Source: Vigna angularis (taxonomy: Eukaryota > Streptophyta > Magnoliopsida > Fabales > Fabaceae). Taken from it: DNA of 64,000 nt. Numbering within the stretch: position 1 is the stretch's first letter; the number at the start of each line of letters is the position of its first letter. This document shows positions 1 to 10,359 of this stretch, in pieces. The notes below the pieces were generated by a model. It was not told the DNA's origin, made no database searches, and saw only the letters and a program-made list of their open reading frames with translations. The translations under genes and the position numbers were made by a program. The stretch spans positions 4,646,501 through 4,710,500 of the forward strand of contig NC_068973.1 in assembly GCF_016808095.1 (NCBI RefSeq). Direction: 5' to 3'.

Positions 1-1726
1 CCATCGGCAATGGCTCCGACAACGAACGTCGTCATGGACCGTGGCTCGCGGCTGCCGTTCGGGCGGAAGTTTGGTTGTACGTGGAGAAGCTCAGCTACCT
101 TTGGATTCAAATGAAGAGGAAATGAGACTTTGGTCTCGTTTAGCACAAATGGGAGGAGGTGGCAGCACCCCTTGGGCCAGATCCACATAAACAACAAAAT
201 AAAAAAATAATAACAAAAAAAAATATAAAATGAAATTGAAACAAAACAAAAAAAGTATTTTCCTCCTTCACGCACCCCGTCATTTTCATTTTCATACCTC
301 CATTTCATTTGGGCTTAAGCCCATTCTTGCTAACAAAAATAAAAAAAGAAAGAAGAATTGGGCTCACACATTTCAGGATACACCACCAGTTTCATCCTTT
401 CACTCCTGACAGATACAAAAGTTGGAAAGAGGGATTTTGGCCCAAACTAAGGGGGCTCCAATTTTACTCCGCACACAACACTGGTTTTCATCTATGCACT
501 CCTATTCTTGTTGGTTTGATTCTCTCGCTCTATTTTTAAGCCTTTATTTCTTTATTTTTATTACTTGTTTGATTGTTAGTTTTTTTTACTGTATGTAACC
601 CTTTGTATGATACCTCACTTGTATATTGTATCTTATATTTTGTCAGATTTGTTCATAAAAAAAAAATTAAAAAAGTAAAAATAAAAATAAAACAAAAGAC
701 AAAAAGAAAAATACAAAATTAAAAGATAAATTAAAAATTACAAAAATACGTTTCAAAGGTTTAAGCACATGTGTGATCGCACGCATCGTCCTTGTGCTAA
801 AAAACCTTTTCTCTTTCTTCAAAAAATGCCAAAAAAATATGTTTCAAAGGTTTAGGCACATGTGTGATCGTACGCATCGTCCTTGTGCTAAAAACCTTTT
901 CCTTTTTTCAAAATCCCAAAAAAATATGTTTTAAAGGTTTAGGCACACGTGTGATCGCATGCATCGTCCTTGTGCCAAAAACCTTTTCTCTTTCTTCAAA
1001 AAAATGTCAAAAATACGTTTCAAAGGTTTAGGCACATGTGTGATCGCACGCATCGTCCTTGTGCTAAAAACCTTTTCATTCTCCTAAATAAAAAATACAA
1101 AAAAATATAAAATCTTCAAAAACTAAAAAACATCTATTTTTCAAACTACAAACAATATCGCCTTGCAGAACTACGTGATCCTTGATTCTCCATCAAAAGT
1201 GGAGATACGTAGGAGCAAGGCCAGTCCTTGTCAGGCTCATTCTCCCAAAAATCCAAATTATCCATAACAAGTTCTCAACAAATTTTCCAAACAAATTCTC
1301 AAACAATTTTCAAACAAATTTCTCAAGCAGTTTTCAAAATGAACTACGGAACCCTGATTTCTCATTCTGAATGAGAATACGTAGGAGCAAGGTCAATCCT
1401 TGTCGGGCCCAAAAAAGCTAAAAAATATTGTTTGTTTCTTTAGAGTTTTATTTTAAGGGAATGTTAAACACTTTGAAAAACCACATCCACATTCGCGCAT
1501 TTAGTTAAAGGTACTGCCTTAGGGCAGGCGTTGTAGGGTGCTAATACCTTCCCTACACGTAACCGACTCCCGAACCAAGAATCTGGTTCAATTTGACCAT
1601 GCCTTATCATTTTATGGTTTTTTCGTAGTTTTCCAGAATAAACTATGGTGGCGACTCCAAAATCTCTTTTCGAAATTTTTATTCTTTTTATTCGATCGTC
1701 GTCCCGTCGCGATTCCAGTTGCGACA
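1..1726 (+). mobile_element. Left LTR of Ogre/Tat-like retrotransposon, 5' end cut by the window
   Basis: Base 1 onward matches 15333-17056 almost base for base. I count roughly a dozen substitutions plus a few 1-2 bp indels in 1.7 kb, so about 99% identity. The copy ends in ...TTGCGACA at 1726, followed by a 2-base spacer and a primer-binding site, which fixes the LTR 3' end. Judging from the full copy at 13485-17056, about 1.85 kb of this LTR lies upstream of the window. It contains a four-fold internal repeat (about 749-1070) and a twice-used motif beginning TACGTAGGAGCAAGG (near 1205 and 1380). Short ORFs here are not conserved genes. High identity to the other copy implies recent activity of the family. 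Confidence 0.9.
749..1070 (+). repeat. Four tandem copies of an 83-90 bp unit inside the left LTR
   Basis: Units start near 749, 839, 926 and 1014. Each carries the core GTTTCAAAGGTTTAGGCACA, then TGTGTGATCGCACGCATCGT and CCTTGTGCTAAAAACC, followed by a T/A-rich spacer. The core contains the palindrome CACATGTG (one unit has CACACGTGTG). The same four units occur in the other LTR copy (about 16080-16410), so the amplification predates the split of the two copies. Function is unknown; possible roles in LTR promoter or RNA structure are inference only. Confidence 0.85.
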
Positions 1727-1728
1727 GA

Positions 1729-1746
1729 TGGCGACTCCGCTGGGGA
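1729..1746 (+). promoter_or_regulatory. Primer-binding site complementary to tRNA-Arg
   Basis: The sequence TGGCGACTCCGCTGGGGA lies 2 bases after the LTR end. It begins with TGG, the complement of a tRNA CCA tail. As I recall the family, this is the tRNA-Arg-type primer site of Ogre/Tat Ty3/gypsy elements. It shows that the LTR at 1-1726 is a 5' LTR with its internal region running rightwards, and that the unit could prime reverse transcription. Confidence 0.85.
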
Positions 1747-2952
1747 CCATGAGAGTCTGGCCATTTAATTAGATGTGCGAATTCAATGTGGTTTTTCTTT
1801 GTGTTTTTCTTCCCTTTCTTTTTCTTTATCTTTGTTTGATTTTTGTCATAATTGTATGTGTGTTTGTTTTGTTTATATTGAACCCTAGGGTAGAAAACAT
1901 GTTATATCTGCCTGGGATTTTTCTGGTTGTTTTGCAGGTGAGGGTTTGGGGTGTATAATTGCATTCTCCCTTCACACACACACAATATGCATATCATGAG
2001 TGGGGCCCTATACCCGGGTCTGAGCGCAACTTAGAAATAGAGGGGTTGTGTAGCGGTGTCATTTGGGACATACTTCCTGTTTGGCTATCGTGAGAACCCC
2101 AGCCAGAGTCTGTTCTCTTCATTTGTGTCTCCACATCTAGTTGATTACTCTGACTGTTGTGGAGAAACAGTGAAAAGAGCCATAGCTCTGGTGGCCTGAT
2201 TTAAGCATTAGGAAGCTATCCTTGTGAGTGCATATATTTGGCCTTAGAACTTCAGTCATCCAACCTTTGATAAGGCACAAAAGGGAGAAATGTGTATTCT
2301 TATAACCCTCATGTTCGCTTAATAAAAATCACGCACCTTGTACATATCATCATATCTCTTTATCTTTTTCTTTCTTTCTTTTGCTTTTTCCTTTTTCTTC
2401 GCTCATTGTTTTTCTTCATAGTCTTGTCACATTTTGTGGATCCTAGTCAAAAATTATAAAGTTGTGATTAAGGCCCTTAAGCTAAAAATGGAAATTAACA
2501 TGGAATTTGAGTCAAGGGGTATAAGAATTTGGTGAGTTTGTCAGAGGGGAAGAATTTGGGAAAATATTAAATGCAAGTCTTGAGGCCAAAGCTCTATACA
2601 ACTAAATCGGGCAATATACCCATGTCCCGTCCTGGCTGAAGTTTATGGGACCCTTAATCGTTGTTACGAACTTAAAGAGGGAAAGATGTTATGTTGTCTA
2701 CCAGTGGTGTATTTGTGGTTCATTTCCCGTGAGACTGGAGACGCCTTAAATTCCCTGTACCCCATGGAGGAATTATTGTAGTATGTAATCGATTACAAGG
2801 ACATTGTAAACGATTACCCGAGAGAAAATTGGATTTTGTACAAAAAAGTCCATCACAGGTACTCAGTCAGGTGAACATGGGTCACCATTGGAAAAAGAAG
2901 TGACTTTTAGGCACTTTTGCGCTTGTCTTAGGCTGTTCCTTGTGAACCACAT
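1747..2952 (+). mobile_element. 5' untranslated leader of the Ogre/Tat-like element
   Basis: No ORF here is supportable; the short ORFs are T-rich and lack recognisable domains. The stretch is typical of a long Tat-lineage leader. It includes two GTAAtCGATTAC-like palindromes at 2785-2796 and 2806-2817, related to those at 17642-17735. Assignment rests on position directly after the primer-binding site. Confidence 0.55.
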
Positions 2953-3138
2953 GTGAAAAGAGTAAATGAATGGGCGCAACTCTGTGCAAGTTTAAATGAA
3001 GAACAAGTTAAATGGTGTGTCCCTTGGGAGCATAGATTGCAGATTACATGTCATTGCGGGAGGTATCCTAATGTACCCCTCATGGGTATTAGGTGTTGTA
3101 TTAATTGCAATCCTGTGTTAGCGCAAAAAATAATTTGA
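2953..3138 (+). pseudogene. Decayed ORF1/gag-region relic of the retroelement (DUF7745-like)
   Basis: A 61-codon open stretch without an ATG start. It contains LNEEQVKWCVPW, then CHCGRYPNVPLMG and INCNPVLA. That pattern (W..PW, CG.FPNVPL.GT, INYNP.LA) is one I associate with an uncharacterised protein encoded near the 5' end of legume Ogre-type elements. It is closed by a stop, and the surrounding sequence (3140-3740) looks like the same protein broken by stops and frameshifts. It is therefore a relic. Family naming is from memory and should be tested by profile search. Confidence 0.4.
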
Positions 3139-4379
3139 GTATCCTGAGAGGATCGCTAACACCTGCATCTCTCGCCACATTGCAGATCATATGAGGAATG
3201 AATCTTCGCTGAAATGTTCCATCAAGTTAAAGACAATTGGGGGCAATGTTGTTCGTTTCGAAGAAAAGCCCAAGATCATGGACTGTTAATGAAAGTTTCC
3301 CTTAGCCAATGAATCACAGAAAGGGTTAAGACAATCAAGTTGTAATTAATTTCCCTTACCCAAATTGCGAAAAGAAATTTCAAAATGATGAGCAGTGGAT
3401 AGAAGCAGCAGTGACAAAATTAGAAGGAATGTTGCCATTCAGCTAAAAGGGGACATAAAGATTGAATGAGTCAGATGAAGGAATATGTCGTTGAAGAAGG
3501 ACAAGTCACTCACAATTAGCTTTCTTCATCAATGAAGTCATTGAAAATGTTCCTAAGCTATTAGCTGGTGCTGGGTCTGTAATGTCAATCATCAACCCGC
3601 CTAAGGGGATTGAAACATTCCTCAATTGTTGCGAGAAACTGATCAGACCAATGAAGAATGTGATGACTAAAGCCTGCGATGGTTGACCAAGAATTCCTAT
3701 GTCTCGCATTTTGGGAACTTCTGAATGATGAATCACCTTATTGACTCAGTTTCGTGTTAATTTCCAAATTATACCGGGGCAATTATTTTCACAGCTTTAT
3801 AATTTCTGACTCGAGATTTTAAACTGCGTTGTGTGTTCTTTTCATTTTAAAAAAAAAAAAAAACTAAAATACAGCTAAATATCTAAGATACCCTAAAGGA
3901 CTCGAACCAGTTCACAAATCTTGGAGAACCAAAAAGAAGGAATGAAAGTCGATATCCGACAACTGAAGGAACAAATGAGCTTAATCTTAGAGGCCCTAAA
4001 CGCCTTACAATGACTTGGAGATTTGTACACACCACAACTACAATAGAGTTTGAGTGGCACAAATTTTCCCTCCTTATTGGTCTTTCCTCGTATTACACTC
4101 CGCCGTGAGAGGCACACTCGGGTCATGAAGCCCACAAAAGACCAAGGAGAACACATTTGAGAGAGGAAACAAGCTGGGGACAACCACTTACATGGTCCTT
4201 TGAGGAAATTATTAAGCCAAGTATTGTGAGCACGATGAGGACAGAGCTGCCCGAGTTGAAATCTTCTCACCAAAGTCAATGTTGAGGTTGTCAGGCACAA
4301 ATTTGAGGTGCTAGAAAAATTGTGAAAGCCATAAAAGGTGGATGAAGCGCCAAGTTTGAAAGTGTTGCATGTACGCTCG
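3139..4379 (+). mobile_element. Degenerate internal region of the retroelement, no intact gene
   Basis: Plus-strand fragments read as broken protein sequence, but no frame stays open. A 178-residue minus-strand frame (3893-4429) starts inside the repeat array and has no recognisable domain, so I do not call it. No aspartic protease, reverse transcriptase, RNase H or integrase motif was found here or anywhere else in 1727-13484. Confidence 0.5.
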
Positions 4380-4592
4380 TCGCCAAGTGAGCGGACGCTC
4401 GTCACATAGCGAGCGCACGCTCGTTCCATAGTGACGCTCGTTCAGCGCGCAGTGGATGCTCGTTCAGAAAGTGGACACTCGTCCACGCTCGTCCAGAACG
4501 CTCGAAACGCTCGTCCAGCAGAGGACGTTCATCCAGAAAGTGGACGCTCGTCCAAAATTGGGATGCTCGTCCAGAAAATTGGACGCTCGTGA
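4380..4592 (+). repeat. Irregular array of GGACGCTCGTCC-like imperfect palindromes
   Basis: About a dozen variants of (G)GACGCTCGTCCA are packed into about 210 bp, separated by short runs such as GAAAGT or AAATT. The core GGACG-CT-CGTCC has self-complementary 5-base arms, so each unit can form a small hairpin. The local base composition is clearly more GC-rich than the flanks. It lies in the middle of the element's internal region. Confidence 0.75.
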
Positions 4593-5689
4593 CTCAATTA
4601 TTCAACCCTTCTCTTTAAAAGCTGATTCAGAGGAGTTGCAGAAGCAGATTTGGACGGAGAGGAAACTTATGCGTGATGCTACCAAGTCTCCTACGAAAAG
4701 GCCTTGTCTACTGGTTTCGTGAAGCCTGTTAAACTTCCATGATCCAGGGCTTATGGTTTCATTGAAAGTGTTGGGTGTTCCAGCGCAAAGCCAAACTTTA
4801 ATTGATTCAAGATGCTTAAGGTTCGATGAATTAGGCTTTAGGAAAACATAAGTCAGTATACAAGAGAATTTGATGTTGTGAAGTGTCTCACTACCGAGGA
4901 GGTATGCGCATCGATATAGCACCTTCATCCATGACTTTCAATGTGAACATTCACTATAAGGTTCTCAAAGTAGTGCTGGAAATCGAGTCCTTAAAGGGTA
5001 TTGCGAAAAAAAAAATTAAAAAAAAAATTGAAAAACTTTTGTCTTCTTGCAGATTGTTAAACTCTTGTTTTTCGAAAATAGAAAAAAACAAAAAATAATC
5101 AAAAACAATGTTGCAGTGTCGGATTTTCCCGAATTTGTTGTTTTCTCGCGATGCATGTTTTCCATTCATATAGTTATTTCAGCGCGTATTGCAGCGTGTT
5201 TTCCATTAGAGGCTTGTCTTGAGCCGATTTCTTTCGTTGTTTCATACACATATTTCATTGAAATTTTGCTTATCACTTTCACTTCAGATCTCATGTTTTT
5301 ATTCGAATTCAATTTTCCCTTATTTTCTTGTAAATAAATTATTTTAGCCTTTTTTTTATATACATAATTGTTGGAAGATCTTGTTTTGACTGAAATAAAA
5401 GAAAAAGCATAAAAATCCATTTCATTTCATCATCGGAAAAGGAAAATACAGTAAAGTCGGATACACTCATACGATCTTGGCATCATGATAAATAAAATAA
5501 AAATGCATAAAAAAAAAAACAGAAATAACAAAAAAGAAGTGCAAGGTCACAAATTCAAATAAAAAACAAAAAAAAAGCAAATAAAGCAGATAACAAAGGA
5601 AAATAAACAATGTTCGTGGTTCGATCACTGGTGATCGTTAATATTACAGACCATGAAAAAAAAAACCATGAAAAAAAGAAAACAACAAT
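4593..5689 (+). mobile_element. Internal region of the retroelement between the palindrome array and the antisense gene
   Basis: Short frames (4456-4722 and 4883-5337) are not recognisable. The second half is rich in A and T runs. On the minus strand this interval would hold the 3' UTR and terminator region of the WOX-like gene that ends at 5690. I see no strong single polyadenylation signal. Confidence 0.35.
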
Positions 5690-6263
5690 TCAGCGAAAAA
5701 ATTCCCGAGCTGGTTGCGGTGGTCTGAGGGAGAGCTCCGTCGAGGGAGCTCTGGTTCGGAAGGTGAGATGCATGGGTGGAGCGATTTGTCGTCCGTCCCT
5801 GTCGTCGTCAATGATGATCGGAACGGGGAACAAGTTCAGCAGCCTCGGCGCCCTCATGATCACCCAGTCATATTCTTCCAAAAAAAACAAACAAAACAAA
5901 ACAAAAACAAACGAAATTTTTGTCAATAATAAGATGAGGAGAAAATTTGAAAAAAAAAAAAAAAAGATGGAGGTGATCAGGATGCTTACCATACATGTAT
6001 AGCGGCAGTTGCGAGAACTGAGTGCCAGTGGGGTCTATCTCCGCTTGCCAGCGCCTGACCCGATTGCCGTGGTTGTTAAACCAGCAGTGCACATTGTATT
6101 CAGTGGCATCTGCGAAAGCCCTTAGTCGAGATGCGATCTCGACGACTTGGGCTCTGCTGGGATGTGTGACCCCGTAATTGTAGATATGGGTCATCATTTT
6201 GACCTGATCGTCAGTAGGTCTCCACCGCTGACTGGTGTACCTATCCATCTCCATCTCGCTCAT
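5690..6263 (-). CDS. WOX-family homeodomain transcription factor carried antisense in the retroelement
   Basis: The ATG is at 6263-6261. Coding exon 1 is 6263-5990 (91 codons plus 1 base) and ends at a GTAAGC donor (5989). The intron ends in a T-run then GGAAG (5875). Exon 2 is 5874-5690, ending in TGA. The phases match and give 152 residues. Residues about 12-71 form a WUSCHEL-type homeodomain: RW.PT..Q at 13-20, P35, RLR.F at 46-50, and recognition helix NVHCWFNNHGNRVRR (57-71) with W61, F62, N64 and R68 at the conserved W48, F49, N51 and R55 positions. LLNLFP at 103-108 resembles the WUS-box (T-L-x-L-F-P), and LSL at 139-141 resembles an EAR repressor motif. Known WOX proteins of this clade are nuclear repressors controlling stem-cell identity. 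Odd points: it is short, and the recognition helix differs at usually fixed positions (NN for QN, GN for KA). Expression is not shown. Confidence 0.8.
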
Positions 6264-6281
6264 CTTTCCTCTATAAGTTTT

Positions 6282-7039
6282 CTGAAAAAAAAATAATAAT
6301 AATATAAGAATAAAAAGAACAAAAACATAACAAAAGCATAAAACAAAGGAAAGTTTTTTCAGTGTTTTCTTTATTCGTTTTTGTTTCCTTTTAAGTTAAT
6401 TTTTGTCCGGTTGGTTCTTGTTATTTCAGTGTCTGGTCTCGGATCTGTTTCACGGTCCTTGTAAGAGGGTCCTAAACGGATCTATGTCCTTTTGTCCTTG
6501 TCCTTTTGTCCTTGTCCATTTGGTCCATGTCCGGTTTATACAAATTAAAATTCTTTTTTAAGTTTTCTGATTTTATGGGGTACGTGGCGTTGTTCTACCC
6601 GATTGTCTCTGCCATACCTTCAATCGAAGGGAGATTAACGTCTGGTTTCCAGCCTATATACCCCTTAGGTTTAAGACAGTTGTGTTTTTAAGTGTTTTAT
6701 GTTTTGAAAATTAAAAAAAAAGAGGAAGAAAGAAGACTCAGAAAGAAAAGCAAAGAAGGGCAAGACGGAAATAAAAGCAAGCGAAGCAGAAAGCTAAAGA
6801 GTAAAGGCAAGAACAGAAAGCGCAAAGGGAAAAAGAGCAGAAAGCATAAAGAAAGGAAATATAAAAGGGAACGGGAAGAAGAAAAAAAAAAGCAGAGAAA
6901 GCATCAAAGGGCAGAAAAACAGTAAAAAAAAATGAAGGGCGAAAAGGAAAGAAAAGCAGAGAGGGAAGAGCGGAAGGAAGAGCAAGAAAAGGAAAAACTA
7001 AAAGGAAAGAAAGAAGATCGAAGAGCTCAGAAGACTTAC
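6282..7039 (-). other. Predicted 5' UTR intron of the antisense WOX-like gene
   Basis: On the minus strand a perfect CAG/GTAAGT donor lies at 7040/7039. A T-rich tract followed by CAG ends at 6282, 18 bases before the ATG at 6263. The 758-bp interval is strongly pyrimidine-rich on the minus strand (purine-rich on the plus strand at 6700-7000). That strand bias also produces the long Lys/Arg/Glu-rich and Phe/Leu-rich frames seen on either strand there, which are not genes. The splice assignment is inference from consensus only. Confidence 0.6.
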
Positions 7040-7230
7040 CTGGAAGTGGAACACACACTGAAGCTCCTCGGAAGGCACGGACGCTGTGGAAGGCGGGGAC
7101 GGAGGAGCCTCGCAGAAGTCCAGACACTCAAGGAAGAGAGAGAAGAGAGAAGAGGGAGAAAGAGAAGGATAGAGAGAGAGCGAGATCGGGAAAATGTCGC
7201 TCAGACGCCGAAGGGGTACCCATTTTATAG
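7040..7230 (-). promoter_or_regulatory. Antisense TATA box and non-coding first exon of the WOX-like gene
   Basis: On the minus strand CTATAAAATG occupies 7230-7221, a close match to the plant TATA consensus. A start site is expected near 7195. The following minus-strand sequence (about 7190-7125) is a long CT-rich pyrimidine patch of the kind found around plant core promoters and 5' UTRs. The exon then ends in CAG at 7040 before a GTAAGT donor. There is no ATG in the exon frame that I would call coding. The promoter faces opposite to the LTR transcription direction. Confidence 0.6.
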
Positions 7231-7239
7231 CCGAGCAAA

Positions 7240-8490
7240 TCCACTGTGGCTACAGTTCCGGTCGCTGCAACCGTCTGGTGTCGGTCTGATTTCTTTCTGA
7301 GTTTTTTTAAAAAAAAATAAAAAAAATTTGAAAAATCTGAAAACGGGTAGGGTTTTGTTGGGTCGATCCGGCCCAATTCAATACTTCTTGGATGACCCGA
7401 TTTCACCAAAAAATAATAAAACAAAAAAATCAAAAATATGATAAATGGAAAATTTTCAAAAATATATAAGTGGAGTGATGTAAAATTTGAAGTGTTCAAA
7501 ATTGTTTTTCAATTGCATGATAAAGGACATTTTTCAGGTTCATTGGGCCTCATTACCATGTTAGCTTTCTTTGAACCCAATTCTTTCTGAAATATAAATT
7601 TGAGTGAAGAATTATTTTGGCATGTTTGTAATTTCACATCACACCATTTTGTCTGTTTTTATTCCTTCTTCTACATTTTGAATAAATCCGAAAATAAAAA
7701 TATTGAAAAAGGAACAGTGCTCGAGTCCATTTGGCCCAATGGCCTTCGTGGTTTTCTCTCGAGTCCACTTCTTTTGAAAATATGTCAAAAAATTTTTGTT
7801 TTCACATTTTTGCTGTTGAATGATTTTTTGTACATTTGTTCAAATTGTCTTGTGTGATTTTCGTTGATTTTGTTGTTAAAGAAGAAAAATCTGAGAATGA
7901 AAGATGAACAGTTTTTGAGCCCATTAGGCCCTTTTGGCATATGTGGTTTCTCTTGAAGCAGTCCATCTGAATTTCTGAAAAATAAAAAAAATACATGTTT
8001 ATTTTGTGTTCTCAATTCATAATTTCCCTTTTCATTTGTGTGAATAAATATTTGTGCAAAAAAAAAAGGGAATTCAGACTCTTGTCTCAAGTTTTTTTTT
8101 TTCATTATTGTAAAAGGAATAGTGTTAGGCCCATTGAGTCTTGTCGTGGTTGTAACAAGAATAATGTTTGGCCCATTGAGTCTAGTGGTGTTGCAAAATT
8201 TTCTTTAGTTCAATCTTGTGAAATCTTCTCATAACAAAAAAATGATTTTCTTTTAGCTTGTTCCATAAACTTTGAAAAATGCAAAAAAAAAAATGTTTTC
8301 TTTGTCATCTTCTTGTGACAAGTTCACACGGCTCAGGTCATCTGATCCATTGGGTCAATGTGCCTGGTAAGTCCACCTTCCTTCTGTGATTTTTCTCCTC
8401 GGGTTCGATCCGATCTGGATTTTCCCGTGTCAAAAAAAAACTTTTTTCAAACATTTTCCTAAACAAAATTTTCTCATATCAATCTTTGCA
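7240..8490 (+). repeat. Diverged long-period repeats in the hypervariable 3' part of the element
   Basis: A phrase of the type GCCCATTgGGCCyt, followed by CGTGGTTtCTCTcGAGTCCA..TT and an A/T-rich spacer, recurs near 7540, 7725, 7920, 8130 and 8170. The copies are imperfect. No gene is supportable. Tat-lineage elements are known for a variable region of tandem repeats upstream of the 3' LTR (established for the lineage), which fits. Confidence 0.45.
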
Positions 8491-8494
8491 TTGC

Positions 8495-9212
8495 TCGCCA
8501 AGCCTAGTTTCTGCACTGGTTCCCTAGCCCTTGTTTCCATTTTAGCTCTCAAATCCTATTTCCCATACTGGTCTACAAAGCTCAGTTTCCATACTGACCC
8601 GCAAGGCCCAATTTCCACATTGAAAAAAAAAAAAAAAAAATCTCAGATACCACAAAAAAAAAAATCTCAATTTCCACATTAGCTCAGAATGCACATTTCC
8701 CATATTGGTCTGCAAAGCTCAGTTTTCATACTGACCCGCAAGGCCTAGATTCTACAAAAAAAAAAAAAAAAAAAAAAAATCTCAATTTCCACAACAACTC
8801 ATAAAGCCCATTTCCCATACTGGCTTGCAAAGCCCAGCTTCCATGCTGACCCGCAAGGCCCAGATTCCACATTGGCCAAAAAAAAAAATCCCATTTCCCC
8901 AATGGCTCAGAAAGCCTATTTTCCACATTGGCCCAAAAAGTTCATTTTTCATAATGGCTTGCAAAGCTCAGGTTCCATACCGACCCGCAAGGCCTAGATT
9001 CCACAATGGCCGAAAAATTTCAATTTCCACATTGGCCTAGAATGCCCATTTCCCATACTGGCTTCCAAAGCTCAGTTTCCATACTGACCCACAAGGCCGA
9101 GTTTCCATTGGCCAAGAAATCCCAATTTCCCCAATGGCTCACAAAGCCTATTTGCCATATCGGCCCGCAAGGTCCAGTTTCCAGGCTGATCTGCAAAGCC
9201 CAATTTTCAAAC
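8495..9212 (+). repeat. Minisatellite with a base unit of about 27-32 bp
   Basis: Units of the form CCATACTGrCyyGCAAAGCyC followed by AGTTT or AGATT alternate over about 700 bp. Paired units give a higher-order pattern of roughly 120-180 bp punctuated by long A runs (8622-8640, 8755-8779, 8878-8888). The reading frames that cross it, such as the IPHWPKK-type repeats, come from the repeat and are not genes. Confidence 0.8.
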
Positions 9213-10240
9213 CAAAAAAAAAAAAAGAATCTGTTTTTCAACTAGCATCATCATTTTTATTTCATATACTTTTCTTCGTGCATAAAACAAAAAAAAATAC
9301 GCAAAAGTTTGAGTCATTTGTTTTCGATACAAATCATCCATTTTATGAGATTTCAAAAAAAAATATAATGGATGTCATAATCTCCTGGAGTCAAATGATC
9401 AAATCGCATATTCTTAAGAGATATTTGTGTGTGCATCGCTTGAAAACATCATTCTTTAGCCCTCACTATACCAAGAGATTGGCCCAATCATATTCTTGAG
9501 CCCATAATAAACACCAAGTTTTACACTGGGGCAGATTTTCCGTTACCTCCATTGCGTTCATTTGGGAGATTCCTGAATCCGTTAGGACAAAACAAAAACA
9601 AGGAAAAAATGAATAAATAAAAAATGAATGACTCTTGTTGAGATCATTTAGTCTTGTCTCCTAATTAATCTTTTGAAAATAAAACAACCAAAATTTGAAA
9701 TGACGTGTGGCCATCTTTCTTCATCCAAAACAAAAATATATCCTTTGATACCCAAATTTGAGCCAATAAGAAATTTCTTTTCAAAATTTTACCCAAACAG
9801 AGGTTACCATCATGGTAGAAATCAACTCAAATTGCAGGAAGAACACACTTAGTGATCAAATGAAGTGAATTCCTCAAAAGCGAAGCAAAAATGCAAAGAA
9901 TCACAAAGTGATAGCAAGCAAAGAATGAAATTCGAGAAGGGGCAAAGTAGTCAAAACAGTTTTGACGAATAACTGATACAAAGTATAGATGATAACTCTT
10001 GTTTTTCAAAAAAATATACCCACAAAAATTTATTTGAGCCTTTATATCCTTTCTTTCAACACCCTTTAGCCCAAGCCACATTACAAGCCCAATAAAAGTC
10101 CACACAGATTGAATAATGGTTGCTTAAATTTTCATAAAGTTTAATTTTGAGACAAGACAAAAATGACCAACAATGCAGTTGTAAAAAAAAAATGAAAAAA
10201 AAATGAATGATGATGAAAAATAAATGTCCTCGGATGAAGG
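9213..10240 (+). mobile_element. Retroelement 3' region without recognised genes
   Basis: Low-complexity A/T-rich sequence with isolated fragments. Phrases such as TGGGGCAGATTTTCCG recall the GGGGCA phrases that recur downstream. No coding frame has a recognisable domain on either strand. Confidence 0.35.
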
Positions 10241-10359
10241 GAACTCCCTATTGATCAAAATTATACAAAGGAAAATCAAACCGTTTGGGGCAATCTTTTC
10301 GAGCCAATCCTTTCCATATCCATCACAAATTCCTGAACACATTCAAGTCCCATCCAAAC

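Noticed and set aside
3893..4429. 178-residue minus-strand frame
   Set aside because: It has no recognisable domain, partly overlaps the palindrome array, and lies antisense to decayed plus-strand retroelement sequence.
6692..7300. Lys/Arg/Glu-rich plus-strand frames and opposite Phe/Leu-rich frames
   Set aside because: They come from the strong purine/pyrimidine strand bias of the interval, which I interpret as intron and 5' UTR of the antisense gene.
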